A stretch of DNA of 64,000 nucleotides from Gammaproteobacteria bacterium (GTDB lineage: Bacteria > Pseudomonadota > Gammaproteobacteria > HK1): contig JAJEAD010000087.1 of the NCBI GenBank assembly GCA_022824305.1, positions 40,328 through 104,327 on the forward strand, read 5' to 3'. The position numbers and the translations under genes are program-made. The notes below the pieces were generated by a model. That model searched no databases. It worked only from the letters and a program-made list of their open reading frames with translations, and was not told the origin of the DNA. Below are positions 51,102-60,914 of this stretch, piece by piece (positions within the stretch are counted from its first letter, which is position 1; each line of letters opens with the position of its first letter).

Positions 51102-52595
51102 TCATGCCCGGTGCTCGGGGCCGCAGGGCTCGAGTCGCACTCCGGCGCGGAGCTTCCGGTAGTCGAGGTTGCGAAGGATGCAGGGGTGGGCCCCCGGGGC
51201 CACCGAGAGCAGGGTGCGTTCCGCGATCGGGTCGAAGTCGGCGCGAAAGTGGACCGTGCTCTTGACGACCACGATCCGCTGCTCGGCCGGCTCGATGCCG
51301 ACATGGCGGAACACCGCCTGATCGAGGCACTGGAAACGCTCGCTGCCCACGACCACGCTGACGTCGCAGGAAGGATCGCCGACCTGGAGCAGCGCCATCG
51401 GGCCGAGCTCGGTGCGGGTGCCGCGGTACATCTCGCCGGTGCAGGTGAATCGTCCGTCCCCGAGAGCCGCGACCCGGAGGCGGCCCTGCCAGGGGCGCAC
51501 ACCGGGGGTGCCGAGCTTGCCGCCGAGACTCACGCTCATCTTCCCGCCCACGCCCCTGTGGTGCGCCTCTTCCGCGACCTCGGGGTCCTGGAGCAGCGCC
51601 AGCACCGCGCCGCGGGCGCCGCCCTCCACCAGCGCCTCCAGCAGACCCGTGGTGTCGGAGGTCGCTCCCGCTCCGGGATTGTCCTGCACGTCCGCGATCA
51701 CCACCGGCCCGGCGTCGCTCTCCATCGCGTTGCGCACCGCCTCCCGCGGCGAGAGCAGGGCGTTGACGAACTCGGGCTCCGCTTCGATCAGGCGCGCGAG
51801 CACGCCGTCCGCCGCGGCCTCGACTCTCTCCGCGCTCGATCCGTATGCCACCACGCTCGCTCCGCAGTCCCGGATGTCGGAGGGCGGGAAGCCGCATGCG
51901 TAGTCGACCGAGAGGTCGGGCGCGTCGAGGGACTCGATCTGGCGATAGATGCTGCGGTTGGGCTCCTCGCGCGTGGACTGGGCGCTCAGCGGGGTGAGGT
52001 AGGGCACCTGCCGATAGGCCTTCGCGGGCGGACCCCGGTCGAGGATGGTCTGCAGCAGTCTATGCGCGCGCGCCCCGGTGTGCGCCATGTCCACGTGGGG
52101 ATACGTACGGAAGATCGCGATCGCGTCGGCGTGCTCGACCATCTCCGGGGTGACGTTGGCGTGCAGGTCGAGACTCGCGACCACGGGAATCCCGGCGCCG
52201 ACGACCTGCCGCACTCGTCTCAGTATCTCGCCTTCGCCGTCGTCGAAGCCCTCCGCGACCATGGCGCCGTGGAGGTCGAGGTAGACGGCGTCGACGGGGG
52301 GGCCCGACGCGAAGTCCTCGCAGATCATGGACATCACGCGCTCGAAGGCGTCCCGCGTCACGTAGGAGCTCGGCTCCGCCGAAGCCCACAGGGCGGGCAT
52401 CAGCTCGTGCCCGGCGGCACGGGCCGCCTGCGTGAAGCCGGCGATCGGAAGATTGAGGCCGGCAAATGCGTCCACCACTTCCGTGCCCCGGGTCAGGCCC
52501 GGCCAGGCGTCGTGCTTGAGGAAGTCCTCGAAGGTCGCGCCCATGGGCGCGAAGGTGTTGGTCTCGTGCTGAAAGCCCGCAATGGCGATTCTCAT
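51102..52595 (-). CDS. M81-family metallopeptidase (microcystinase C / MlrC-like)
   Basis: 497 residues. N-terminal M81 motif 'MRIAIAGFQHETNTFAP', putative metal ligands in 'YLDLHGAMVAEGFDDGEGE' (about 104-122) and 'ASLDLHANVT' (about 140), and the MlrC C-terminal domain with 'VIADVQDNPGAGATSDTTGL' (about 298). MlrC finishes microcystin degradation in Sphingomonas, but most M81 proteins lie in organisms that do not degrade microcystin and probably hydrolyse other small amides or peptides. It is monocistronic, 48 bp after the next minus-strand gene. Confidence 0.9.
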   Translation of the reverse strand: MRIAIAGFQHETNTFAPMGATFEDFLKHDAWPGLTRGTEVVDAFAGLNLPIAGFTQAARAAGHELMPALWASAEPSSYVTRDAFERVMSMICEDFASGPPVDAVYLDLHGAMVAEGFDDGEGEILRRVRQVVGAGIPVVASLDLHANVTPEMVEHADAIAIFRTYPHVDMAHTGARAHRLLQTILDRGPPAKAYRQVPYLTPLSAQSTREEPNRSIYRQIESLDAPDLSVDYACGFPPSDIRDCGASVVAYGSSAERVEAAADGVLARLIEAEPEFVNALLSPREAVRNAMESDAGPVVIADVQDNPGAGATSDTTGLLEALVEGGARGAVLALLQDPEVAEEAHHRGVGGKMSVSLGGKLGTPGVRPWQGRLRVAALGDGRFTCTGEMYRGTRTELGPMALLQVGDPSCDVSVVVGSERFQCLDQAVFRHVGIEPAEQRIVVVKSTVHFRADFDPIAERTLLSVAPGAHPCILRNLDYRKLRAGVRLEPCGPEHRA

Positions 52596-52643
52596 GGGTC
52601 GGCCGGGAGTGGCGGCTGGAGCAGGGCCGGGATGATAGCGGCC

Positions 52644-53654
52644 TCAGGCCTGCCCCGGCGCGACCTCGAGCACGATCTTGCCGATGTGGGCGCTGCTCTC
52701 CATCAGGCGGTGGGCGTCGGCCGCCGCCTCGAGAGGGAAGGTGGCATGCATCACCGGCCGCACGCGGCCGGCGGCGAGCAGCGGCCACACGCGCTCGGCG
52801 AGCGCCGCCGCGATTGCGGCCTTCTCGGCCACGCTCCTCGGCCGCAGCGTGGAGCCGGTGAGGGTCAGGCGTTTCATCATCACCGGCGCGAGGTTGATTT
52901 CGCTCCTCGCGCCGCCGAGAAGCGCGATCAGCACGAGCCGGCCTCCGGGGACGAGACACTTCAGGTTCCGCGCCAGGTAGTCGCCTCCCACCATGTCGAG
53001 GATCACGTCGACTCCGGTTCCGCCGGTGGCCTCGCGGAGACGGGCGACGAAGTCCTCTTCCCGGTAGTTGAAGGCGTCCGCCGCGCCGAGAGAGCGGCAT
53101 GCCGCGCACTTCTCCTCGCTGCCGGCGGTGGCGTAGACGGTCGACCCGAGCGCGCGCGCGAGCTGGATGGCGGTGGTGCCGATGCCGCTCGAGCCGCCGT
53201 GGACGAGCAGGCGCTCGCCGGGCCGGAGAGCGCCGCGATCGAAGACGTTCGTCCACACCGTGAAGAAGGTCTCCGGGAGGGCGGCCCCCTGCGCCTCGTC
53301 CAGTCCCTCCGGGATTGCCAGGCACTGCGGGGCGGGCGCGCTGCAGTACTGCGCGTAGCCCCCGCCGCTCACCAGCGCGCAGATCCGGTCGCCGACGGCG
53401 AGGCTCTCCACTCCCGCTCCGAGCGCCACCACCTCGCCCGCGACCTCCAGCCCCGGAATGTCGGAGGCTCCGGGAGGCGGGGGATAGGAGCCCTCACGCT
53501 GCATGAGATCCGGGCGGTTCACCCCGGCCGCGGTCACTCGGATCAGCACCTCGCCCGCCTGCGCGGCGGGCACCGGCCGGCGGCAGGGCACCAGCACCTC
53601 GGGGCCGCCGGGTGCGCTGATCTCCACGGCGTTCATTTTGGCAGGAATGCTCAT
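52644..53654 (-). CDS. NAD(P)H:quinone oxidoreductase, PIG3-type medium-chain reductase
   Basis: 336 residues. The zinc-less MDR fold starts 'MNAVEISAPGGPEVL'. It has 'GEVLIRVTAAGVNRPDLMQR' (about 34-53), 'PGLEVAGEVVALGAGV' (about 67) and the nucleotide-binding 'ERLLVHGGSSGIGTTAIQLA' (about 147-166). The 'NRPDLMQREGSYPPPPGASD' segment is characteristic of the PIG3 (TP53I3) quinone-reductase subgroup. It reduces quinones using NADPH. It is 30 bp downstream of cysQ on the same strand, so the two are likely co-transcribed. Confidence 0.9.
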   Translation of the reverse strand: MSIPAKMNAVEISAPGGPEVLVPCRRPVPAAQAGEVLIRVTAAGVNRPDLMQREGSYPPPPGASDIPGLEVAGEVVALGAGVESLAVGDRICALVSGGGYAQYCSAPAPQCLAIPEGLDEAQGAALPETFFTVWTNVFDRGALRPGERLLVHGGSSGIGTTAIQLARALGSTVYATAGSEEKCAACRSLGAADAFNYREEDFVARLREATGGTGVDVILDMVGGDYLARNLKCLVPGGRLVLIALLGGARSEINLAPVMMKRLTLTGSTLRPRSVAEKAAIAAALAERVWPLLAAGRVRPVMHATFPLEAAADAHRLMESSAHIGKIVLEVAPGQA

Positions 53655-53684
53655 GGGCGAGTCCTTCTCGGCTCGAGCGGCGTG

Positions 53685-54488
53685 TCAGTCGAGGCCGCGG
53701 GCGACGAAGTGAGGATTGTCGAAGCCCGGCTTGCCGTAGCGAAGCGGCTCTCCGTCCAGCGTGCGAAGCGACCCCCCCGCCGCGCTGAGCACGGCATGGC
53801 CGGCCGCGATGTCCCACTCCATCGTGCGTCCCAGGCGCGGGTACATGTCGGCGGCGCCTTCCGCGATCCGGCACAGCTTCAGGGAGGAGCCGGTCGAGAT
53901 AATCTCGCCGACGCGGTAGTTCTCGAGAAAGGCCCGGGTCTGGGCGTTGCGGTGGGATCGGCTCGCGATCACCACCAGCGCCTCGGGAGCCGTTCGGCAG
54001 TGAATCCTCTCCGGCTCGCCCCGGCCACGCCGCCGCCAGGCGCGCGCCTTCTCGTCGCACCAGTAGGTCTCTCCCAGCACCGGAAGGTGAACGACCCCGA
54101 GGCGGGGAAGCCCGTCCGCGACCAGAGCGATGTTGACGGTGAACTCCCCGTTCCGATTCACGAACTCCCGGGTCCCGTCGAGAGGGTCGACGAGGAAGAA
54201 GGGACGTCCGCCGACCTCCGGCACCCGGCCGGCCGAGACCTGCTCCTCCGCGACCACCGGGCAGCGGGGCGCGAGCTCCGCGAGGCCGGCGAGGATGATC
54301 GCTTCCGCGCGCTCGTCGGCGTCGGTGACCGGAGTGGAGTCGCTCTTGCCGCGAACCGCGAAGTCGCTGCCGTAGATGCCGAGGATCTCCTCGCCCGCCC
54401 CTTCCGCGAGGGCGCAGAGCTGCCCGCAGAGCGCCCCCGGCCCGGCGGCGAGCATCCCGTCTTCGTTGTCTCCCGCTTCGGCCGGCAT
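53685..54488 (-). CDS. cysQ: 3'(2'),5'-bisphosphate nucleotidase CysQ (inositol-monophosphatase fold)
   Basis: 267 residues. Metal-binding motifs of the family are 'STPVTDADERAE' (about 51), 'PVVAEEQV' (about 76), the signature 'FFLVDPLDGTREFVNRNGEF' (about 95-114) and the C-terminal 'GRTMEWDIAAGHAVLSAAGG' (about 218). It hydrolyses PAP, the by-product of PAPS-using reactions, to AMP. That would support the sulfotransferase encoded at 9.6-11.3 kb, although the genes are far apart. The ATG at 54488 has GGGAAGGGAG upstream; a longer start (17 codons) is less likely. Confidence 0.9.
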   Translation of the reverse strand: MPAEAGDNEDGMLAAGPGALCGQLCALAEGAGEEILGIYGSDFAVRGKSDSTPVTDADERAEAIILAGLAELAPRCPVVAEEQVSAGRVPEVGGRPFFLVDPLDGTREFVNRNGEFTVNIALVADGLPRLGVVHLPVLGETYWCDEKARAWRRRGRGEPERIHCRTAPEALVVIASRSHRNAQTRAFLENYRVGEIISTGSSLKLCRIAEGAADMYPRLGRTMEWDIAAGHAVLSAAGGSLRTLDGEPLRYGKPGFDNPHFVARGLD

Positions 54489-54644
54489 CGCGCGCTCCCT
54501 TCCCGTTGGCTCTTCGGGGCTCCGTCGCGGCGGCGCCATCCCGTTTCCCGCGGCGCCATCCCTTGTTCAGTGTGTCTCACTTCGGAGACGCCGTCACCAC
54601 GGAGGGGCTTGCGCGCTCCGCGCATGCCCCGTCTGCAGCGGCGC

Positions 54645-56024
54645 CTAGAGCGTTCCCAGTGTGCGCAGGGTCTCCGCGAAGCGCCGCCGGATCGGATCGC
54701 GCTCCACGTGCCGGCCCTCGCGGACCCGCCAGCGTCCGCCCACCATCACGTCGCGCACCGGGTTGACGTTGCCCGCGAACACCAGGGCGTCGAGCAGCCC
54801 GTCGTCCTCGCGGCACTGGAGGGCGGGCAGGCTCGTGTCGACCGCGACGAGGTCGGCGCGCCGTCCCGCAGCGAGCGCGCCCGCGGGCAGGGCCAGGGCA
54901 TCCGCCCCATGACGGGCCGCGTGCTCGAAGAGGCGACGCCCCACCGAAGGCGTGCCCGGCGATGCGAGCAGGGCGCGCCGGCGGTGCACGAGGCGCTGTC
55001 CGTACTCCAGCCAGCGCAGCTCCTCCAGCGGGCTCACCGACACGTGGCTGTCCGATCCGATGCCGAAGCGTCCTCCGGCGTCGAGGAAGGCAGCGGCGGG
55101 AAAGAACCCGTCGCCGAGGTTGGCCTCGGTGGTGGGGCAGAGCCCCACCGTGGCGCCGCTCCTCGCCAGCGCATCGCACTCCGAAGCACTGAGATGCGTG
55201 GCGTGCACCAGGCACCAGCGCGCGTCGACGTCGGCGTGCTCGAGCAGCCACTCCACCGGTCGCTGACCCGACCAGCGCACGCAGTCTTCCACCTCGCGCA
55301 CCTGCTCCGACACGTGCATGTGGATCGGAGCGTGCGCATCCAGGCTCCGCAGAGCGCGCAGCGCGCCGTCGAGCTCTCCCGGAGTCACCGCGCGAAGCGA
55401 GTGCGCTGCGGCGCCGATGCGAAGCCCGGGGCGGCGAGCGTGGCGGGAGAAGAGCGCATCCAGCAGCCGGGCGTAGCGCTCGCCGCCGTTCACGAAGCGG
55501 CGCTGGCCGGCCGCGGGCGCTTCGCCCCCGAACCCGGACGAAGTGTAGAGCACCGGGAGCAGGGTGAGCGCGATGCCCGTGCGCTCCGCCGCGGCGATGA
55601 TCCGCTCCGAGGTCTCGGTCAGGCACGCGTAAGGGCGCCCGTCGCGGTCGTGGTGGAGATAGTGGAACTCACCCACCGAGGTGTAGCCCGCTTCGAGCAT
55701 CTCCACGAAGAGCTGCCCGGCGATGCCCTCCATGGCGTCGGGGTCGATCTCCTCGACCAGCCGGTACATCGCCGTGCGCCAGGTCCAGAACGTGTCTTCT
55801 CCCGCACCGCGCCGTTCCGCCGCCCCCGCGAGGGCGCGCTGGAAGGCGTGGGAGTGCAGGTTCGGCATTCCCGGAAGCAGCGCGCCGGCGACCCGCTCGC
55901 AGCCCTCCGGCGGGCGCGAGACGCCGGTGGTCAGCGCGCTGATGAGACCGTCGTCACCGATCTCGATGAGCGCTCCGTCCGCCCACCCGGTATCGAGCAG
56001 CGCGCGTTCGGCGTAGAGCTGCAT
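54645..56024 (-). CDS. hutF: Formimidoylglutamate deiminase HutF
   Basis: 459 residues, amidohydrolase fold. The first metal pair is in '[18 protein letters not shown]' (about 51), then '[13 protein letters not shown]' (about 237), '[10 protein letters not shown]' (about 270) and Asp in '[20 protein letters not shown]' (about 316). It turns N-formimidoylglutamate into N-formylglutamate and ammonia, the alternative branch of histidine degradation. The ATG at 56024 is the first codon of the domain. It is divergent from hutI with 86 bp between starts, which should contain shared regulation; no clear HutC site is visible there. The following deformylase gene hutG is not in the window. Confidence 0.92.
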   Translation of the reverse strand: MQLYAERALLDTGWADGALIEIGDDGLISALTTGVSRPPEGCERVAGALLPGMPNLHSHAFQRALAGAAERRGAGEDTFWTWRTAMYRLVEEIDPDAMEGIAGQLFVEMLEAGYTSVGEFHYLHHDRDGRPYACLTETSERIIAAAERTGIALTLLPVLYTSSGFGGEAPAAGQRRFVNGGERYARLLDALFSRHARRPGLRIGAAAHSLRAVTPGELDGALRALRSLDAHAPIHMHVSEQVREVEDCVRWSGQRPVEWLLEHADVDARWCLVHATHLSASECDALARSGATVGLCPTTEANLGDGFFPAAAFLDAGGRFGIGSDSHVSVSPLEELRWLEYGQRLVHRRRALLASPGTPSVGRRLFEHAARHGADALALPAGALAAGRRADLVAVDTSLPALQCREDDGLLDALVFAGNVNPVRDVMVGGRWRVREGRHVERDPIRRRFAETLRTLGTL

Positions 56025-56110
56025 TCCGCACCGCCTTGTCAATGGCCTCCCGGAGTGGTGAATTGTCGGTGTCGGGAATGTCGAACTCAAAAAGAGGGGG
56101 TGGACGTGCA

Positions 56111-57358
56111 ATGAACGCAGAGTGGGACGCGCTCTGGGTGAACGCGAGGCTCGCGACGATGGCGCCCGGCGCGGGCACCCCCTACGGAGCGATCGAAGCG
56201 GGCGCGATCGCGGTGGCGGGTGAGCGCATCGCGTGGGTCGGAACGATGGACTCCCTGCCCGAGGCCGCGCGCCGCGCGCCGCGCCGCCACGACGCGGGCG
56301 GGGCCTGGATCACGCCCGGTCTCGTCGATTGCCATACCCACCTCGTGTACGCGGGGAGCCGCGCCGAGGAGTTCGAGCAGCGTCTCGAAGGCGTGTCCTA
56401 CGAAGAGATTGCGCGCCGCGGGGGAGGCATCCTCTCGACCGTCGAGGCGACCCGGGCGGCGAGCGAGGACGACCTCGCGGCGCTCGCCCTGAGCCGGCTG
56501 CATGCACTGCTCGCGGAGGGAGTCACCACGGTCGAGATCAAGTCCGGGTACGGACTCGACGTCGAGACCGAGCTGCGCCAGCTTCGCGCCGCCCGCAGGG
56601 TCGGCCGCTCGGCGCCGGTCGACGTCGTCGCGACCTTTCTCGGCGCCCACGTGGTTCCCCCCGAGTACCGGGGCCGGACCGACGCCTACGTCGACTTCCT
56701 GTGCGCGGAGTCCCTGCCGGCGGCGGCAGAGGAGGGCCTCGCCGACGCAGTGGACGCCTTCTGCGAACGCATCGCGTTCTCCCCGGCGCAGACCGAGCGC
56801 ATCTTCGAGACCGCCGCCGGGTTGGGCCTGCCGGTCAAGCTGCATGCGGAGCAGCTCTCCGACCAGGGCGGCGCGGCGCTCGCCGCTCGTTTTCGCGCCC
56901 TGAGCGCGGACCACCTGGAGTACGTCTCCGATGCTTCGGTGGAGGCGATGGCCGGAGCGGGCACGGTGGCGGTGCTGCTTCCCGGCGCCTTCTACTTCCT
57001 GCGCGAGACCAGGGTCCCGCCGGTGGAGCGCTTTCGCGCGCACGGGGTGCCCATCGCAATCTCCACCGACAGCAACCCGGGCAGCTCTCCCGTCGGCTCT
57101 CTGCTCCTGATGCTGAGCATGGCCTGCACCTTCTTCCGGATGACTCCGGAGGAGGCGCTCGCCGGCGTCACCCGCAACGCGGCGGCGGCGCTGGGACGCG
57201 AAGCGCAGATCGGCACTCTGGAAGCCGGCAAGCGGGCGGACTTCGTGCTGTGGGACATCGACCATCCCGCCGAGCTCGCCTACCGGGTGGGATTCAACCC
57301 CTGCCGCGAGGTGATCCGGGGCGGGCGCAGTCGCTCCGGAGGTGGAGATGTCCGCTGA
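56111..57358 (+). CDS. hutI: Imidazolonepropionase HutI
   Basis: 415 residues. Metal-dependent amidohydrolase with '[20 protein letters not shown]' (about 69-88), the HutI-specific '[20 protein letters not shown]' (about 144-163), '[18 protein letters not shown]' (about 243) and '[20 protein letters not shown]' (about 317). It opens the imidazolone ring to N-formimidoylglutamate. The start has GAGGGGG about 7 bases upstream. It is followed after 126 bp by hutU in the same direction. Confidence 0.93.
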   Translation: MNAEWDALWVNARLATMAPGAGTPYGAIEAGAIAVAGERIAWVGTMDSLPEAARRAPRRHDAGGAWITPGLVDCHTHLVYAGSRAEEFEQRLEGVSYEEIARRGGGILSTVEATRAASEDDLAALALSRLHALLAEGVTTVEIKSGYGLDVETELRQLRAARRVGRSAPVDVVATFLGAHVVPPEYRGRTDAYVDFLCAESLPAAAEEGLADAVDAFCERIAFSPAQTERIFETAAGLGLPVKLHAEQLSDQGGAALAARFRALSADHLEYVSDASVEAMAGAGTVAVLLPGAFYFLRETRVPPVERFRAHGVPIAISTDSNPGSSPVGSLLLMLSMACTFFRMTPEEALAGVTRNAAAALGREAQIGTLEAGKRADFVLWDIDHPAELAYRVGFNPCREVIRGGRSRSGGGDVR

Positions 57359-57484
57359 GGCCCCGGACCCGCGAGGCCGGGCACCTTGCCCGGTGAGGGC
57401 GCCAGGCGGCTGGAGCCGGGTTGGGGCATGGCATACCATCCTCGCCCGCTCGGGATCGGGCGAGAAAGAGGCGGTGGAGCGCTC

Positions 57485-59161
57485 ATGAGCATCGAAGGCA
57501 GGCGGCAATCGAACCGGGTGGTCCGCTCGCCCACCGGCCCCGAGATCAGCGCGCGGAGCTGGCTCACCGAGGCGCCGCTGCGCATGCTGATGAACAACCT
57601 GGACCCCGATGTCGCCGAGCGGCCGGGGGAACTCGTGGTGTACGGCGGGCTCGGTCGCGCGGCGAGGGACTGGGAATGCTTCGACCGCATCGTCGAAACC
57701 CTGCGGGATCTGGAGGAGGACGAGACGCTCCTCGTCCAGTCGGGCAAGCCGGTGGGCGTGTTCAGGACCCACGCGGACGCGCCGCGGGTGCTCATCGCGA
57801 ACTCGAACCTGGTGCCGCACTGGGCGCACTGGGAGCACTTCAACGCGCTCGACCGCCAGGGCCTGATGATGTACGGGCAGATGACGGCCGGCTCCTGGAT
57901 CTACATCGGCAGCCAGGGGATCATCCAGGGCACCTACGAGACCTTCGTCTCGGTGGCGCGCCGGCACTACGAGGGCAGCCTCGCCGGGCGCTGGATCCTC
58001 ACCGCGGGGCTCGGCGGAATGGGCGCGGCGCAGCCTCTCGCCGCCACCATGGCCGGGGCCTCGCTGCTCGCGGTGGAGTGCGACCCGGGGCGCATCCGGC
58101 GGCGCCTGGAGACGGGCTACCTCGACGAGAGCAGCGACGACCTCGACCATGCCCTCTCGCGCATCGAGGCGGCGGGCCGGGATGGAAGTCCCGTGTCGGT
58201 GGGGCTCCTGGGCAATGCGGCCGAGGTGTATCCCGAGCTCGTCCGGCGCGGAGTCCGGCCCGACGTGGTCACCGATCAGACTTCCGCCCACGATCCCCTG
58301 AACGGCTACCTGCCGGCGGGCTGGACCCTGGAGCGCGCGGTGGAGGCGAGGGCGCGGGCGCCGGAGTCGGTGGTCTCGGCGGCCCGGGAGTCGATGGCGG
58401 TTCAGGTGCGGGCCATGCTCGACTTTCACGCCCGGGGGGTGCCCACGCTCGACTACGGCAACAACATCCGCCAGGCCGCGCTCGAGGAGGGCGTCGCCAA
58501 CGCCTTCGACTATCCCGGCTTCGTGCCCGCCTACATCCGTCCGCTCTTCTGCGTCGGCAAGGGCCCCTTCCGGTGGGCGGCGCTCTCCGGGGATCCCGAG
58601 GACATCTACCGCACGGACGAGAAGGTGAAGGAGCTGCTCCCGGACGACGCCCACCTTCACAACTGGCTCGACATGGCGCGCGAGCGCATCCGCTTCCAGG
58701 GACTGCCCTGCCGGATATGCTGGCTCGGTCTCGGCGAGCGCGCCCGCGTCGGCCTCGCGTTCAACGAGATGGTGGCGAGCGGGGAGCTGCGCGCGCCGAT
58801 CGTGATCGGCCGGGATCACCTCGACTCCGGCTCCGTCGCGAGCCCCAACCGGGAGACCGAAGGGATGCGGGACGGGAGCGACGCGGTCTCGGACTGGCCG
58901 CTGCTCAACGCGCTGCTCAACTGCGCGAGCGGTGCGACCTGGGTCAGCCTGCACCACGGCGGTGGCGTCGGCATCGGGTTCTCGCAGCACGCGGGCATGG
59001 TGGTGGTGTGCGACGGCAGCGAGTCGGCGGCGCGGCGCCTCGAGCGGGTGCTCACCAACGATCCGGCGAGCGGCGTGATGCGCCACGCCGACGCGGGCTA
59101 CGAGGACGCCATCGCCTGTGCGCGAGAGCACCGCCTCAAGCTGCCGATGCTGTCCGGCTGA
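57485..59161 (+). CDS. hutU: Urocanate hydratase HutU
   Basis: 558 residues, full family length. It has the NAD+-holding '[20 protein letters not shown]' (about 176-195), '[17 protein letters not shown]' (about 266) and the catalytic-Cys region '[20 protein letters not shown]' (about 406-425). It adds water to urocanate to give imidazolonepropionate. I begin at the ATG at 57485 ('[10 protein letters not shown]'), which matches the family N-terminus; an in-frame start 33 codons earlier is unlikely. It forms a unit with hutI. Confidence 0.95.
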   Translation: MSIEGRRQSNRVVRSPTGPEISARSWLTEAPLRMLMNNLDPDVAERPGELVVYGGLGRAARDWECFDRIVETLRDLEEDETLLVQSGKPVGVFRTHADAPRVLIANSNLVPHWAHWEHFNALDRQGLMMYGQMTAGSWIYIGSQGIIQGTYETFVSVARRHYEGSLAGRWILTAGLGGMGAAQPLAATMAGASLLAVECDPGRIRRRLETGYLDESSDDLDHALSRIEAAGRDGSPVSVGLLGNAAEVYPELVRRGVRPDVVTDQTSAHDPLNGYLPAGWTLERAVEARARAPESVVSAARESMAVQVRAMLDFHARGVPTLDYGNNIRQAALEEGVANAFDYPGFVPAYIRPLFCVGKGPFRWAALSGDPEDIYRTDEKVKELLPDDAHLHNWLDMARERIRFQGLPCRICWLGLGERARVGLAFNEMVASGELRAPIVIGRDHLDSGSVASPNRETEGMRDGSDAVSDWPLLNALLNCASGATWVSLHHGGGVGIGFSQHAGMVVVCDGSESAARRLERVLTNDPASGVMRHADAGYEDAIACAREHRLKLPMLSG

Positions 59162-59239
59162 GACCGGTCGCGACCCGACCGGGGCAGGACGGGCCGCCGC
59201 GCCCGACCCCCGGTGAGCGGGAGGGCGGCCGGACGGCGG

Positions 59240-59875
59240 CAGCACGCCGCCCGCCATCGCGCCGATCATGGCGGCGACGTACCCGACCCTGCGGCCCATT
59301 GCCCCGGCGTGGTCGAGAGTCCAGCAGGAGGGAAATGCGCCGTTCAGGTCGACCGCACCGTAGCTCACCTTCATGCCCGCCACCCCGCAGAACGCCGACG
59401 GGATGCGCACCGACCCGCCGGCGTCGGCGCCGACCGCGGCCGCGCACAGCCCGCCGGCCACGGCGGCGGCAGAGCCGCCGCTGGTGGCGCCGGCGGTGCG
59501 GGAAGGATCCCGGGGATTGCGCGCATATCCGAAATCGGGATGGAACGCGGCGTAGGCGAACTCGTGGGTGTTGGTCTTGCCCAGCACCACCTCGCCGGCC
59601 TGGCGCAGGGCGGCGACGAGGGCAGCGTCACCCTCGACCGGCGCGGGGTCGTGGCCGCCGGTGCCGTAGCTGGTGGGCATGCCGGCGACGTCGATGATGT
59701 CCTTTATCGCAATCGGAATCCCGTGCAGCGGACCGCGATCCCGACCCGCCGCGAGCTCCCGGTCGAGGGCGTCGGCGGCGGCGCGGGCCGGCTCGGCCGC
59801 GACGTGGACGAAGGCGTTGAGGCGCGCGTCGAAGCGCCCGATGCGCTCGAGAAAGGCCTCGGCCAGCTCACGACA
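59240..59875 (-). pseudogene. Amidase-signature enzyme, truncated at both ends
   Basis: About 210 codons of an amidase (normal length about 460). They run from 'CRELAEAFLERIGRFDARLN' through 'GIPIAIKDIIDVAGMPTSYG' (catalytic Lys), 'TAGATSGGSAAAVAGGL' and 'GADAGGSVRIPSAFCGVAG' (both catalytic Ser) to 'DHAGAMGRRVGYVAAMIGAM'. The roughly 20 N-terminal residues and the whole C-terminal half are gone: similarity stops near 59245, just after the hutU stop, and the 5' edge abuts the broken dimethylformamidase gene at its stop codon. The catalytic triad is intact but the substrate pocket is not. It looks like a deletion remnant. Confidence 0.82.
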
Positions 59876-60362
59876 GGTCGGTGTCCCACCCGCAGTCGAG
59901 CAGATCGTCCTCGTGGAAGTGGATGGCGTCGTACTCGGCCGGATTCCGGCGCCAGTCGAGGGCCTCCCCGCTCCAGAAGGGACCGGTCATCGCTCGGTCA
60001 GGCAGGTTCTCGAGCCTGCCGTGCAGCGCGTGAGGAGGCCCTGGGGCCCCTTCGAAGGAGTCGTCGGCCAGACCCACACCTCGAGAGTGAACGCGGTGAG
60101 CCGGTCGAAGGCGGTCGCGCCCGGTACCAGGATGTGTGACCCCGCCCGGGAGACCTGGCGCCGCGCGGGATACTCGCCGTCGAGCGCGCTCGCTACCGCG
60201 GCCTCCCGAAAACCGGGGACCATCGGGGCTGTCGTCGGAGCAGCGCAGGCGGACCAGGTCCGCGCGAAACGCGCTCTCCCCGTCCTCGACGCTCACCCTG
60301 AACGCGATCGCGTCGCCGGGCCTGACGCTGAGTTTGTCACCGTATCCGAGGATCGTGATCAT
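59868..60362 (-). pseudogene. N,N-dimethylformamidase large-subunit-like gene, frameshifted and deleted
   Basis: Three pieces in order: 'MITILGYGDKLSVRPGDAIA' to 'DDSPDGP' in one frame; 'VPGFREAAVASALDGEYPAR' to 'LEVWVWPTTPSKGPQGLLT' in the next frame (a LamG-like stretch); then back in the first frame 'LENLPDRAMTGPFWSGEALD' to 'YDAIHFHEDDLLDCGWDTD' and a stop. This is the order of DMFase-beta-like proteins (about 750 residues), with one extra G in the plus-strand run at 60215-60218, a large deletion near 60025 and loss of the 3' end. It starts 4 bp after the small-subunit-like gene. The family assignment is from remembered pattern only. Confidence 0.72.
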
Positions 60363-60366
60363 GGCC

Positions 60367-60675
60367 TCAGATGTCTTCGCCGGTCGTGGCCTTCCAGCGC
60401 AGGCGGAAGACGAAGCGTTCAGCCTCCACGAGGTCCGTGAACACGTGGTCGAACAGGAGCTCGATCGGCTCTCCCCGGCCCTTGAGCCGGGCAAGGGTCC
60501 ATTCCCGGTGCCGGCGCGTGCACACCAGCACGTGCTTGCCCCCGATGGGGTGCCAGCGCAGCCTGGTGAGCAGCCTCATCCCATCCGGCGTCGGGTCGGC
60601 GAAGGGATCGTCGAGACAGCGAAGCGCCAGCTCGCGGTCCGACGCCTGGATCTCGTAGGCGGCACCGTACTCCAT
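60367..60675 (-). CDS. Possible N,N-dimethylformamidase small-subunit-like protein
   Basis: 102 residues with 'GGKHVLVCTRRHREWTLARL' (about 45-64), 'GEPIELLFDHVFTDLVEAER' (about 68-87) and 'FRLRW'. By size, position (4 bp upstream of the broken large-subunit-like gene) and general pattern it would be the alpha subunit of a DMFase-type amidohydrolase. If so it is now without a partner and may itself be decaying, though its frame is intact. Without the neighbour I would call it hypothetical. Confidence 0.5.
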   Translation of the reverse strand: MEYGAAYEIQASDRELALRCLDDPFADPTPDGMRLLTRLRWHPIGGKHVLVCTRRHREWTLARLKGRGEPIELLFDHVFTDLVEAERFVFRLRWKATTGEDI

Positions 60676-60914
60676 GGCCGAACTCTCCCGCTGGACGCAG
60701 TGAGCGCAGACCGGGGCGACTCCGCCCGGACGCCGCGTTCCCCGGTGCCGCGTGCCGTCGCGGCATGGAACGGCTTGCGCTCACTCTACATTCGGCGCCT
60801 GCGACTAGGAGGGTCCCCGGAAGGGATGCGGCGAGAGCGCCGCGGCGGCTTCCGGGCGCTTGCGGGGCGCAGCGCCGCGGCGAAGGATGAGCCGTCCCCG
60901 GGCGCTCCCCATCC

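Noticed and set aside
51111..56114. A 1,667-codon open frame on the plus strand, and similar giant frames such as 20177-22906 (minus) and 56087-59680 (minus)
   Set aside because: They run antisense to clearly recognised genes (M81, quinone reductase, cysQ, hutF; the beta-propeller fusion, lexA; hutI, hutU). They are rich in R, G, H and A with no domains, as expected for antisense frames in GC-rich DNA. The last contains a real amidase fragment only at its 5' end.
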